A stretch of 60,000 nucleotides of DNA from Symbiodinium natans (lineage: Eukaryota; Sar; Dinophyceae; Suessiales; Symbiodiniaceae). The position numbers were made by a program, and so were the translations under genes. Numbering within the stretch: position 1 is the stretch's first letter; each line of letters begins with the position of its first letter. The notes below the pieces were generated by a model. It saw only the letters and a list, made by a program, of their open reading frames with translations. It was not told the DNA's origin and made no database searches. Positions 21,105 to 30,926 of this stretch are shown here, in pieces. Location of the stretch: assembly GCA_905221605.1 (NCBI GenBank), contig CAJNDS010002462.1, forward strand, positions 126,001 to 186,000, given 5' to 3'.

Positions 21105-22649
21105 CTACTCGTCTTCGGGTCCTTCCCATGTCCAGTCCTCCCCACAAAGGCAGATCATGTGATTGCATCCCTCGGTCTTCATCGTAGCAACCCCGCAGCT
21201 TGGACAGAACTGTACTCCATCTTCCAAATCATCCGACATCTGCTGCTGCACTTCCTCGCAGCTCATGTCTTCGTGGTGAGTGGCGATCCTACATCTGAAG
21301 CAGTGTGGCTCGTGGCAGCAGCGAGTTTCCGTCTTTGGAAATACCTTGAGCACGGCCAACTGCAAGACAGCTCGAAGGCCGGCGTCCTCAATCAACTTTG
21401 CGGCAGCCGAAAAGTGGACCCAGAAGTCATCGGGTGCCTTTCCCCCATCGGCTGTGTCGTGGCTATACTCAGGATGCCACATGCCTAGCAGAACCTCGAA
21501 TAGAGTCGCTGCGCTTTGCTGTCCCCTTTCGAACTCATGCCACTTCTGTTCAAGTTCTGCTGCTGCTTCTGGCTCCTGCGTACCAAAAGCCGTTCTCACC
21601 AAGCACTCACGTGACTCGCTGGATTCGGGGCCGGGAAAGAGCAACGATCCAGGCTCATCACAACTTCCACATCGTAAGGACAAGAGGTTCTCGGCATTGC
21701 TTTGCCACTTTGCGACAGTCTCCTCTTTCACGCGTGCTTGCCAGCAAGACGGTGGCACGAAGCCCTTACAGCTTGGACAGCGCAGAGTTGGTACGGCAAA
21801 GGGCGTCTCTCGAATGATCGTCTCAAAGTAGAGCCCAAGGCAATGTCTGCAGAACCATCCCTGACAGCCTCTGTCAACGCAGAGCTCGTCCGCACTTCGG
21901 ACACATGCGGCATCTTCCAGGCAGATCGAACAAGTTGTCTGGTAGATCTCCGTGCCTGGAGACGAGTGATCCAGGTTCTTGCCAAATCCTTGCATGCTCT
22001 TGCTTGCACGTACTGCCGCTTCTGCAGCAAGCAATTGCTTCGCTGCAGTTTGATACGCATATGTCAACACCTGGGTACTGAGGCGTTTGTGAGCCATGTC
22101 TGGCAGAGCCTTGGCATCCGCTTGCAGGCTCGACGCCAAGGGTAGGCTCTCGATGCTCGAAACCGCATTGCTAGCATGTAAGGATCTGGGTGCGGACGCT
22201 GCTCTTCTGATGATCCTGATGCTTCTCTCATTGCTCCTTCCCTTGATGTCACTCCTCAGGCGACGAAGCACAGGAGTTGTAGAATCGAGTCCATCAGCTG
22301 ATTTTGAATGGTGATCAGGCCAACAACTGATGGGCGCCACATCAACGCTGTCTTCCCCGAGGTCCCTCATGCTTTCAACACTTCCCTCTGTGATCATTCG
22401 GCTCGACTGCGACAGTGTATCCCGCACAACTCTGTACATAAGGTGGGCACCTCGATGTCGAGCAAAGGCGCACAATTGCTGGGCATGCTGCGGAGGCATG
22501 TGGTAGCTCTCCACATAAGCAGCCAGCCACTTCTGCACTACATGGCTGTCTGTGGACATTACCCCCCGCTGCCTTGCTAACACACTCTGAGCCAGAAATG
22601 CCTCTTGCACATCAGGATATGCAGCGAGCACTTTGAAAGCAACTCGCAA
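21105..22649 (-). CDS. RBR-type (RING-IBR-RING2) E3 ubiquitin ligase, long exon
   Basis: This is the clearest gene in the window: 514 open codons without an intron. RBR ligases take ubiquitin from an E2 onto a catalytic cysteine in the last domain and pass it to a substrate. By residue in the frame: RING1 at 240-294 (C240-SI-C243, C257, C262, C267, C270, then CPSC 291-294); an IBR-like stretch with CGSC (327-330) and CCHEPHCFRC (444-453); and Rcat/RING2 from 482 (CPSCGVATMKTEGCNHM). C495 in GCNHM aligns with the catalytic cysteine of the family. The Rcat then ends CLCGEDWTWEG, without the usual last cysteine pair. The first in-frame codon is TTG and the first ATG is at 22559 (residue 31), so the start is either that ATG or an upstream exon; a GTAAGA donor near 22681 marks one candidate. 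Confidence 0.85.
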   Translation of the reverse strand: MRVAFKVLAAYPDVQEAFLAQSVLARQRGVMSTDSHVVQKWLAAYVESYHMPPQHAQQLCAFARHRGAHLMYRVVRDTLSQSSRMITEGSVESMRDLGEDSVDVAPISCWPDHHSKSADGLDSTTPVLRRLRSDIKGRSNERSIRIIRRAASAPRSLHASNAVSSIESLPLASSLQADAKALPDMAHKRLSTQVLTYAYQTAAKQLLAAEAAVRASKSMQGFGKNLDHSSPGTEIYQTTCSICLEDAACVRSADELCVDRGCQGWFCRHCLGLYFETIIRETPFAVPTLRCPSCKGFVPPSCWQARVKEETVAKWQSNAENLLSLRCGSCDEPGSLLFPGPESSESRECLVRTAFGTQEPEAAAELEQKWHEFERGQQSAATLFEVLLGMWHPEYSHDTADGGKAPDDFWVHFSAAAKLIEDAGLRAVLQLAVLKVFPKTETRCCHEPHCFRCRIATHHEDMSCEEVQQQMSDDLEDGVQFCPSCGVATMKTEGCNHMICLCGEDWTWEGPEDE

Positions 22650-22680
22650 GGAAGTGCAACGCCTTCAGTGGTCTTACTGG

Positions 22681-23223
22681 TGAAGGTCCTGGCACGCTCC
22701 TCGACCTGCTTGAGAACGGTCGCACAGAAACCAGGTACAAGACACAGTGCTATTGACATCTGTGCACCTCAACCCAGTCTGCCGCATCTTGTGCATCAGT
22801 CGGCACGTTGCCGAAAGCGGCAATGTGAGTCCATCGATTCCCGGAACCTTGAAATCCGCATGCTGATGTGAGGCCAGAAGCTCTGCACCACAGTTGCTGA
22901 GATACTTACGGCCGATAGGCAGCATCGCAAGCAGGCCTAGCTGCTGGAACAAGCTAAGAGAGGCTGTTCAAGGGACAGATGCTATGGAAGGCTACGAAAA
23001 ACAACTGGGGCACCGACCAGTGAAGCCGTTTGCCGAGTCAGGATTGTCTGGCCAGGAGGCAAGGACTTTCACCCCTAAAAGGCCTTGCACCATGCTCAAA
23101 CACCTTGGAGGACATGAGACCTTCCTCGACGTGCCTGTGCGACATAGAGAGGCCAGCTCCTTTCTCGTCAATGACAATGTGCAGCCTGTTCTGCAGACAT
23201 ACATTCCACCTCGCGAGTTGCAC
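22681..23223 (-). CDS. candidate upstream exons of the RBR ligase gene or of its neighbour
   Basis: Three protein-like minus-strand pieces lie upstream of the RBR frame. One reads VPGFCATVLKQVEERARTFT and ends at a GTAAGA donor near 22681. One (about 22775-22850) reads SGNRWTHIAAFGNVPTDAQ, with a faint resemblance to the Arg-Trp core of SANT/Myb helices. One (about 23080-23200) reads NRLHIVIDEKGAGLSMSHRH. The intron from the GTAAGA donor into the RBR frame would be short (about 35-75 nt). Phases were not proven, so linkage to the ligase is inference. Confidence 0.35.
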
Positions 23224-23474
23224 TGGACCTGCTCTGGTACTAGTTCAGGTCGTGGCCGGTCATGGAATTTTCGCCGAAATTAATCGGAACCTCGACATCA
23301 GCAAGATGCTGCGCGCCTTTTCATGTCTACACTCGCTAGACTGGCGTCCTGAGTCAGAACGCTGCTGCTGTTCGAACGTTGACATGTGCCTCCAAGGGCT
23401 GAGAACCCGGACATGGTACATCATGGTACATCGCACCATTCGCAATGTCCAAAATCTTCGAACTGTCCGAAGCT

Positions 23475-23786
23475 TTATGCGCCTGCCAGCGTGATGCCTG
23501 GAATCGCAGCTGTCGCACGCATTCCATAGTCGGAGCACGTGCCAGAGGCATCGAAGGTGAGGCACCGAGAAACCAGCAGCGGCCTCAACAGGGACTTATC
23601 AAGCGTTCCCGAGACTGCACGCCTGGAAGGCGACACGGCTGGGGAAAGGACAGTCCTTGCTGATATCCTGGATTGCCAGAACGAGCCTGCACTCAAAGCA
23701 TCAGCGAAAAGGAAAGACGCAGGAAAACAAGGAGGGTCAGACCACACCTCCAACTGGCTTCCATCCGCTTGCGCCTCAGCAACCAT
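23475..23786 (-). CDS. candidate exon, unknown protein
   Basis: A 104-codon open minus-strand frame runs from an ATG at 23786 (MVAEAQADGSQLEVWSDPP) through a Ser/Arg-rich stretch. The plus-strand frame 23539-23814, rich in Glu/Lys, is about equally plausible, so the strand is chosen only by agreement with its neighbours. Confidence 0.3.
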   Translation of the reverse strand: MVAEAQADGSQLEVWSDPPCFPASFLFADALSAGSFWQSRISARTVLSPAVSPSRRAVSGTLDKSLLRPLLVSRCLTFDASGTCSDYGMRATAAIPGITLAGA

Positions 23787-24371
23787 GAGATATTTTGTAA
23801 CTGCTGAAGTGTAACCTGTTGGGCCAGTACCTGCAAGAAGCGAACGCTGCTTCCTTGTTGCACATCCACCGTCCGGCAGCCTGCACAGTCATCATCAGGC
23901 TTCGCACACCTTCACGACGCCTTGTGAAGCCGAATGCTAGTTGAAAGTCACGCTTTACTTGCACAGCTCTCCTGCACACCCTTTGTTTTAGAGATCTAGA
24001 GCACTTCACCGGCTGGCGAAAAACCTCTGCTAGTTGCACACGCGCTGGCCGCTGACGAAAGAGCTGCGTGATGGAGCTTGCTCAACTGGAGGAAGCTCTT
24101 TGTAAGTAGTGTGGAGTGAGCTGTTATGGACCCCGTGCAAGCTGGTAGACCGGATTGTTCAATCTTCATGCATGTGCCCCGACACGACAAATTCATTCTG
24201 CGCTATGACGGTCTACATCACATGGCGATAAACACAAAGAACGCCCACGGCCCACGCATGGATCTGGAAATCTCGCACCTTGACTGACGACATCTTGCAA
24301 CGTGAAGCGGACTGACATCTTGCTGATGCGCACCACCTAGCGCGCAACAGGAAGAAGTGTGCTTCACTGGT

Positions 24372-24817
24372 TTACAATCTCGAGTAGCTGAGGAAATTAC
24401 CTGCAGCGCCTCGTCCAATCCAAAAGTGAAGGTGTAATGACTCAGTTGACGCAATGACACGCCGAATGTTACTTGCAGAGACGGCCCTTTGCGTGGGCTT
24501 GCGACATGAAGGCAACACATGGCAAAACTCTAAAACTCCCTCTTCCGGAGCCGGGAGAGCCACATGTCCTTGAGCATGCCCTTGCAGCTGCAAGAGTCCG
24601 TGCCTGCAACTGAGAGAAAGATGAGACCGAACGTCGACCATGACACGTGAAAGCATTGGGCCATTCGATGCCATGTTGGCACCTGCTGAGAAAACTGGTT
24701 CTTGGAGTTCCGGCAAGTCCCCGCTGCAGGATGCGGTGCTAACCTGACAAGAGTGGCCCCAGCAAAAGGATGCCTACCCTGCGTCACAATGACATCCTCG
24801 GAGAGGCACGGATCCAT
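24372..24817 (-). CDS. weak candidate exons, unknown protein
   Basis: Two overlapping minus frames: one from an ATG at 24817 (MDPCLSEDVIVTQGRHPFAG), the other with PMLSRVMVDVRSHLSLS. The GRHP motif recalls MutS proteins, but no P-loop or other MutS landmark is near, so no function is assigned. Confidence 0.25.
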
Positions 24818-25133
24818 CTGCCTCGGTTCTCAAGATTTGCGATTAGCCATTTAGAATCAGGCAAGTAATCCCAAGTCAAGAAACCACAAGGAATATTGGT
24901 ACCAGGGCCGCGGCAGCTTCAGTTTCAACAGGACACGAAGCTGCAAAATCTGGTAGAAGGCAACGAGTTCCACACCGCATGTCCTGGCAATCAAGGAAAC
25001 TGCTGGGCTGAAATGCACAGATGCTTCTGGCATGGACATGGAAACAAACTCATGTATATGTCTATATACATGTATATATATACATATATATATATATGTG
25101 AACTGATAGATATATGAACTGATAGACATAAAT

Positions 25134-25304
25134 CCGCCGACCCCAGCGGTAGCAGGGCGGCGTCAGTGAAGACCCCCCACCGCCCTCACCGCCCTCACCC
25201 GCTCTCACAGCATGCTGCTCATGACACCTTGAATTGGAGTGTTTTTGCCCCCCACGCCCCCCCACGCCCCCCCACGCCCCCCCACGCCCCCCCACGCCCC
25301 CCCA

Positions 25305-25335
<31 letters not shown>

Positions 25336-25811
25336 CCCCACCCCCCCCCAGTGCATGCCCCCCCCCCTGACCAATCCCACCCCGACCCTGCTCCTCAGCC
25401 TCTCACCGCTCTCATCACTCCCCCTCCCTATGCCCCCCAGTCCACCCCTCCCTGACACCAACCCTTTGCCCTCAACCCCCCACCTCGACTCTGAAACCCC
25501 ACCCCCCCCCACCCCCCCCATCCCCCCCCACCCCCCCCATCCCTTCCCTCCTCGGCCCCTACCCCCCACTCCACCCCTGAGCACTGGACCCTTTAAACCA
25601 CCTGAATGGATGGGGTGGGGGGCCAGGTCCAATTCAAGGCGTCATGGGTGAGGGCGATGGGTGGCGGGGTTTGGGCATGCACTGAAGCCAAACAATGCAA
25701 AAACACTCCAATTCAAGGTGTCATGAGCAGCATGCTGTGAGAGCGGGTGAGGGCGGTGAGGGCGGTGGGGGGTCTTCACTGACGCCGCCCTGCTACCGCT
25801 GGGGTCGGCGG
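25134..25811. mobile_element. 678-bp foldback / MITE-like element with 115-bp perfect inverted ends
   Basis: The first 115 bases (25134-25248, starting CCGCCGACCCCAGCGGTAGC) are the exact reverse complement of the last 115 (25697-25811). The interior is C-rich with tandem CCCCCCCACG units and contains no gene. Both flanks are AT/TA-rich, and the dinucleotide AT borders each end, a possible 2-bp target duplication. Long inverted ends without a transposase fit a non-autonomous DNA element. Proline-rich frames across it are artefacts. Confidence 0.85.
25249..25560 (+). repeat. C-rich low-complexity interior with CCCCCCCACG tandem units
   Basis: Six or so CCCCCCCACG units followed by long C runs broken by single A or T. 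The complementary strand is G-run DNA able in principle to form G-quadruplexes. Part of the interior (about 25390-25500) is nearly identical to 28995-29105 in the second foldback element. Confidence 0.9.
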
Positions 25812-25855
25812 ATATATAAAGTAGAAATATAAGGTATAAAGTATAAAGTATATTT

Positions 25856-25901
25856 GAAGGGGCTGCGCCCATGGGCGGACAGCTCAGGCAGAAGCTCGAG
25901 G
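25856..25901 (+). repeat. inverted-repeat copy, left (AAGGGGCTGCGCCCATGGGC)
   Basis: A 46-bp sequence starting next to TA-rich DNA. Its first 22 bases are the exact reverse complement of 30235-30256, and the next 25 or so are about 70-80% similar. It faces its partner across 4.4 kb. Confidence 0.75.
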
Positions 25902-26049
25902 TTGATCTTTTATGCTGTCAAAGCCTGCTGTCACGCGACCTTGCACGACCGGGTCAGCTGTGGGCTTTCATAGCTGGAACGCAGGGGTTTGGCACCGGGG
26001 TTTACACCCCCCGCAATCCCCACCCCAGTCTCCCCTTCCCCCCCACTGG

Positions 26050-26195
26050 GGGGCTGGGGTTAGGGGTTAAGGTTTAAGGTTTAGGGTTGAGCTTTTGCTC
26101 ACTGATGCGACGCGCCTCGACCCAAGCGGTTGTGCCCACGAAAGCTAAACCTCACCCCAAGACCGCACGAGCCTTACTTTAGTAGGGTTTAGGGC
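26050..26195 (+). repeat. short degenerate TTTAGGG-like runs
   Basis: GGTTAGGGGTTAAGGTTTAAGGTTTAGGG at 26057-26085, and a further GTAGGGTTTAGGGC near 26182. These are eroded telomere-type units. Frames between 26300 and 27250 on either strand are open but have no splice support, so no gene is called there. Confidence 0.7.
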
Positions 26196-27473
26196 TACTT
26201 TTTGTGGCGACAATTTTCTCGTTATTTCGGATTCATTGGTTTTCTCGTTTTCTGAATGGCAAAGCTTCGGGTACTAACATTATCTTGCTTCCGGGACAGC
26301 TATAAGTTAAAGCTTGCTTTTAGTCTTTCGGTCTGCGTGGCTTCGTTGCCTCCATATGGACTCCGTTTCGTTGCCGCTTCTTGAGTTTACAATGAATTCT
26401 TTGGCGCAGTGAGTGGTGCCCGCGGCATGTTTTCTGCCAGGACTAAGAACGTTGGCGGCAGAATTCCAAGACGAACCGCAACAACAAACGTGCGGACAGC
26501 CGGAGCCGGCGAGGAAGAGGCCCGACTCTCTAGAAGCATCGACGGGTGCCAGAGTGCCAGATTCCGAGCGCTTCCGCTCGTAGCTTTCGACTTTTCGGTC
26601 GACATCGGGCGCTCGCCTGTAGGCACCAGGCGCACGAGCGCGGGTGCTGTCGTTGCTTTCGGAGGTTGGCGGGTGCTCTCGTAGGCATTTCACTTCATCA
26701 CTTCTCGGGGTCAGCGCAAGTTAAGATAAAAGAGAAGCGCCTGGGCAAGCGACCTGCCGTCCCGTAGGCCGTAGGCCATCAAGCAGCTACGAGCGATGAC
26801 CAGGAACGACAAAAGAACAAACGGGATCGTGACCAAGCAAAGGATTTCCTGGGACAAGGTCCACGTCGCATCTGTGCTGTTCCAGTCCAGAAAACCAAAA
26901 ACCCATATATCCTGAACTACGCCACCGAGACTTGATGACTTTAGGCCACAGATCCGAGACACTCAATCCCTAAAACACGTCAGGCAGCGATGCCCCAGCT
27001 CGTGCCGCTGGAGGGCTTGTTTTTTGTGACCAGCAAAGTGAGGAGAGGGCAGGCTGTAGCGCGAGGCAGTTGTGAATTATCAGCGAAAGCCAAGGCAAAG
27101 GTGGTGAAGGGCAAAGCAAAGGCCCCAACAAAGGCATGCAGAGGCCCAATTGCAAGCAGCCGAAAGAGGCGAAGATTCCTTTTGCGTAGTCACAGACAGG
27201 CGTGCCAGAACCGACCCGAGCCAGCCGGAAGCGCGAGCGCCTGAACACAAAATCCGAAATCCTAATGATTAAGGGCTGTACTTGAACTCGTTCAAAGCTG
27301 TGAGTTACGACGCCACAAGCTAACTCTTCTGGTGCTAAGGAGGGCGTTGACGTCCAATTGCCAGACTGTCGCTACTCAGTTGTCGGCTGCCGTCGTCAAC
27401 GGCTTGACGGGTCGCTGCGGCGCGCTGCCTTGCCGGCAGCTAATCAGGGGCCTTGCTCACAGTGTAGGATTGA

Positions 27474-27972
27474 AGGTTTAGGGTTTAGGTTCCCCCCTCT
27501 GTGGTTTGGTTGGGGGGTTGGGGATAGGGTTTAGGGTGTAAGGTTTCGGACACCGTGGGGGCCCCCCAACGGGTGGGTTTAGGATTGAGGGTAGGATTTA
27601 GGCTTTAGGGCTTCGGGCGTGGGGGGCCTTTAGGAGTTTTTAGGGGTTTTAGGGCTTTTAGGGGCTTGAGGGGTTTTTGGGGGTTTAGGCGTGTAGGGTT
27701 GTCAGGGTTTAATTACGGTTTTAGGGTTTTTTGGTTTAGGGTTTGGGTCGTACCATGGGGGGGGCTACTGACATGCCGACACGGGGCCATAAATACCCCT
27801 CCCGTGGGTTTAGGGTTTGGGGCTTCCGGTTGTGGCTTTAGGGCTTTAGGGTTTGGCACTTAAGGTTTTCGGGTTTGGGTGTGCGGTGTGGGGTTTTCGG
27901 CTTTTAGGGTCACGGTCTAGGTGCTCCTGCCCCCCTCGTGGTGTACACCCTAAACCCAAACCCGAAACCCTG
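27474..27972. repeat. 500-bp decayed telomere-like region with an orientation switch
   Basis: Many variants of TTTAGGG (TTAGGTTT, TTTAGGGG, GGGTTTGGG) on the plus strand, ending in an inverted CCCTAAACCCAAACCCGAAA block at about 27947-27967. The glycine-rich frame at 27666-27863 is a by-product. Confidence 0.8.
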
Positions 27973-28094
27973 CGACCTCGAGCTCAGACCGGCCTTGAAG
28001 GGCTTAAGGTTTAGTTCGGGCTTTATAGGGCACAGGGATTATCGGCGGGCCATCCGAGGGCGGGGAAGGCTGGGGAGCCCGGGATCATATACGT

Positions 28095-28185
28095 ATGTAT
28101 ATATATATATATATGTATATATATATGTATGTATGTATATGTATATATATATATATATGTATGTATGTATATATATATATATATA
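28095..28185. repeat. (TA)n / (GTAT)n microsatellite
   Basis: About 90 bp of TATA and GTAT units directly left of the 1500-bp foldback element. It is probably its insertion site. Confidence 0.95.
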
Positions 28186-29685
28186 ATGGCTACCGCCAGT
28201 GCCGCCGACCCCAGACCCAAGACAGTCGCATGGGGGCGGAAGGCAGGGTGGAGCGCGGGGGGGCGGGGGGGGTGGGGGTGGGTGGGGGTGGGTGGGGGTG
28301 GAAAGGGGGGCGGCGGGGGTGGGGGGTGTGGGACGGTAGAGGGTTGGTGTCGGATTAGGGAGTTGGGCGGAAGGCAGGGGAAGAAGCGATGAGAGCGGTG
28401 AGAGCGGGGGGGCGGTCGGATGGTGCACGATGGTGGGAGGGGGTAATGATGAGGGCTGGGGAGGGTTGGTGGGAGGGTTCGGGAGTGGGAGTGGGAGAGG
28501 GTGGGGGCGGCTGGCGGAAAGGGGGGCCTGACTCATTTGACCAGCTCTGGTGAAAGGTTTGGGGCGGAAGGCAGGGTGGAGCGCGGCGGGTGGACAGGGG
28601 AGGTGACGGTCGAGGGTTGGTGGAGCTGGGGGCGGAAGGCAGGGGAGTGATGAGAGCGGGGAGGCGGTTAGGGTGGGCGTGGATTGGGATCCCTCAAACT
28701 AGAGATTCCCCTCCCCCCCCCCACCCCACCCCCCCCCACCCCCCCCACCCCCCCCCCCCCCCACCCCCCTGTAGGCCTCGCCCCTGCCCTCAGCTCTCAC
28801 CGCCCTCCCCACCCCCCCACCTTCCCCCCCCCCCCCCACCCCACCCCCCCCCCACCCCCTCCCCCCCCCCCCCCACCCCCCCCCCCCCCCCCCACCCCGC
28901 ACCCCCCCCACCCCCCACCCTGTGGGCCTCGCCCCTGCTCCGACCAATCTCTGGTGTTTTTAAGGATTCCAGTCCATGCCCGCCCTGACCACCCTCACTG
29001 CTCTCACCGCTCTCATCACTCCCCCTCCCTATGCCCCCCAGTCCACCCCTCCCTGACACCAACCCTTTGCCCTCAACCCCCCACCCGCCACCTCGACTCT
29101 GAAGCCCCGCCCCCCCCACCCCCCCCATCCCTTCCCTCCTAGGCCCCTACCCCCTACTCCGCCCCTGACAAATCTCTAGTTTGAGGGATTCCAATCCACG
29201 CCCGCCCTAACCGCCTCCCCGCTCTCATCACTCCCCTGCCTTCCGCCCCCAACTCCACCAACCCTCGACCGTCACCTCCCCTGTCCACCCGCCGCGCCCA
29301 ACCCTCTCACCAGAGCTGGTCAAATGAGTCAGGCCCCTTTCCGCCAGCCGCCCCCACCCTCTCCCACTCCCACTCCCTAACCCTCCCACCAACCCCCAGC
29401 CCTCATCATTACCCCCTCCCACCATCGTGCACCATCCGACCGCCCCCCCGCTCTCACCGCTCTCATCGCTTCTTCATCTCTATGCCCCCCAGTCCACCCC
29501 TGCCTTCCGCCCCCAACTCCCTAATCCGACACCAACCCTCTACCGTCACCCCCCACACCCCCCACCCCCGCCGCCCCCCTTTCCACCCCCACCCACCCCC
29601 ACCCCCCCCGCCCCGCGCTCCACCCTGCCTTCCGCCCCAATGCGACTGTCTTGGGTCTGGGGTCGGCGGCACTGGCGGTAGCCAT
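28186..29685. mobile_element. 1500-bp foldback element with about 520-bp inverted arms
   Basis: The left arm (28186 to about 28710, starting ATGGCTACCGCCAGTGCCGC) and right arm (about 29165-29685) are highly similar reverse complements, with small length differences in G runs. A TA dinucleotide lies outside each end (28184-28185 and 29686-29687), as expected for a TA target duplication of a Tc1/mariner- or Stowaway-like insertion. There is no transposase. The central 450 bp is C-rich and shares a block with the 678-bp element. Pro- and Gly-rich frames here are artefacts. Confidence 0.85.
28707..28920 (+). repeat. long C-tract with single A/T breaks
   Basis: About 200 bp that is mostly runs of C, with several uninterrupted runs of ten or more. 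The other strand is a dense G-run sequence with G-quadruplex potential. Run lengths here are prone to assembly error. Confidence 0.9.
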
Positions 29686-29884
29686 TAAATCGGGCAGCGC
29701 GAGGTCCCCAAGGACCGAGCAAATGCGGACCTTTTAGCCCGGGTCGTCCCGGGAATAGCCTTGCTGGCCTCTGGCCTTCTGCGAAGCAGAATTAGGCCGG
29801 ACGCCAGTGCCGCCGACCCCCGCGTGCCGCCGGTGAACGGTTTTTTTTTCGTGGTTTTTTGCGTCGCCACGGAGGCCCCCAGAG

Positions 29885-30000
29885 GGCGCGCATCATGAGC
29901 ATCAGCGGGTCCAGCCCGGGACCCCCAGGCGCGCATCAGGAGCATCAGCGGCTCACGGGGCGGGACCCCGGGGGCGCATCAGGAGCATGATGCCCCCCAA
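29885..30000. repeat. repeats of GGCGCGCATCAGGAGCATCA
   Basis: Three copies of a unit built on GCGCATCAGGAGCAT separated by GC-rich spacers with GGGACCCC. Confidence 0.75.
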
Positions 30001-30042
30001 AGGGCGGGCATAAGCGACGTGTCTAAGCCCGGGGCTAGGAAA

Positions 30043-30200
30043 AAGGGAGTTTAGGGGCCTTATAAAGTGCTTAGAAACGTTAAGGGAGTCTAGGAGCCTC
30101 AAACGCTTAGAGATTTGAAGGGAGTTTAGGGGCCTGAAAATGCTTAGAAACTTAACGCTTATAGAGATCTTAAGGGAGTTTAGGGGCCTCAACATGCTGA
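30043..30200 (+). repeat. tandem units of AAGGGAGTTTAGGGGCCT
   Basis: Four copies starting near 30044, 30081, 30118 and 30171 (spacing 37, 37 and 53 bp), each followed by a variant of GCTTAGAAAC. The core contains TTTAGGG, so the unit could have grown from telomere-type sequence. Confidence 0.8.
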
Positions 30201-30210
30201 GAAACTGCTC

Positions 30211-30256
30211 GCCCCGGGCTTCTGCGTGCGCTGCCCGCCCATGGGCGCAGCCCCTT
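30211..30256 (-). repeat. inverted-repeat copy, right (partner of 25856-25901)
   Basis: Ends CCGCCCATGGGCGCAGCCCC-TT against an AT-rich run (30257-30285). It is the reverse complement of the block at 25856. Together they look like the two ends of a larger or nested insertion that includes the 1500-bp element. Confidence 0.75.
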
Positions 30257-30926
30257 AAAATATATATATATATATATATATCATATCTCTATCTGTATAG
30301 ACACTTCCTTTGCAGCTTCAGAGCTCATTTTCGACAAGGCTGACTCCGAAAAAAGGGTGCCTCCGGCATGTACTGGCTGCGCAGCCTTACTGTGGGTACA
30401 CATCCAAATACATCCAACTACAAAGACTTCCATTGGCAAAGGGCTTCTCCGTGCTTCTCTGCTTCGTACGACTTGAAGGGAGAGCAGCTCGTTCTACACT
30501 ACTGCCACTTTCTGAACAAGCATAGGGCATAGGGCACACCAGATTGAAACAAAATCAATGCCCTGGATGTCGAGAAGCCACCAGTGTGACAGAAAACAGT
30601 GCCCTGGTACTTCAGACTCACTAGTGACACAGAAGAATACTCGCATCTCAGATGCAAATAGAAAGCCTGTGCTGACAGCACAAAGATCTGTAAGGCACAG
30701 ACATATAGCTGCCCAAGCGAGACCTGTCTCACGTCAGTCTGCCTAGTGCGCGTTTCGCATTGATACATTGCATTGAGTTTGCAGGCCTGGGTCCCAGCTT
30801 GGTGCAAGTCGTCGCCAAGTCCACATTTCTGTGCCAACAGCTTGCTGAAGGAACGTCATTCAAGAACCTGGCGTCAAAGGAGAATGAGCTGCAAGCAACT
30901 GCACGCAGCTCTCTACACGCGATTTC

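Noticed and set aside
24530-24817. Possible MutS fragment (GRHP motif)
   Set aside because: A single short motif; no ATP-binding or other MutS landmarks nearby.
25166-25651. Proline-rich frame of 161 codons
   Set aside because: It is produced by C-rich tandem repeats in the 678-bp foldback element; no splice or start context and no complex composition.
28590-29142. Long Pro- and Gly-rich frames on both strands
   Set aside because: They come from the C-tract core of the 1500-bp foldback element and exist in several frames at once.
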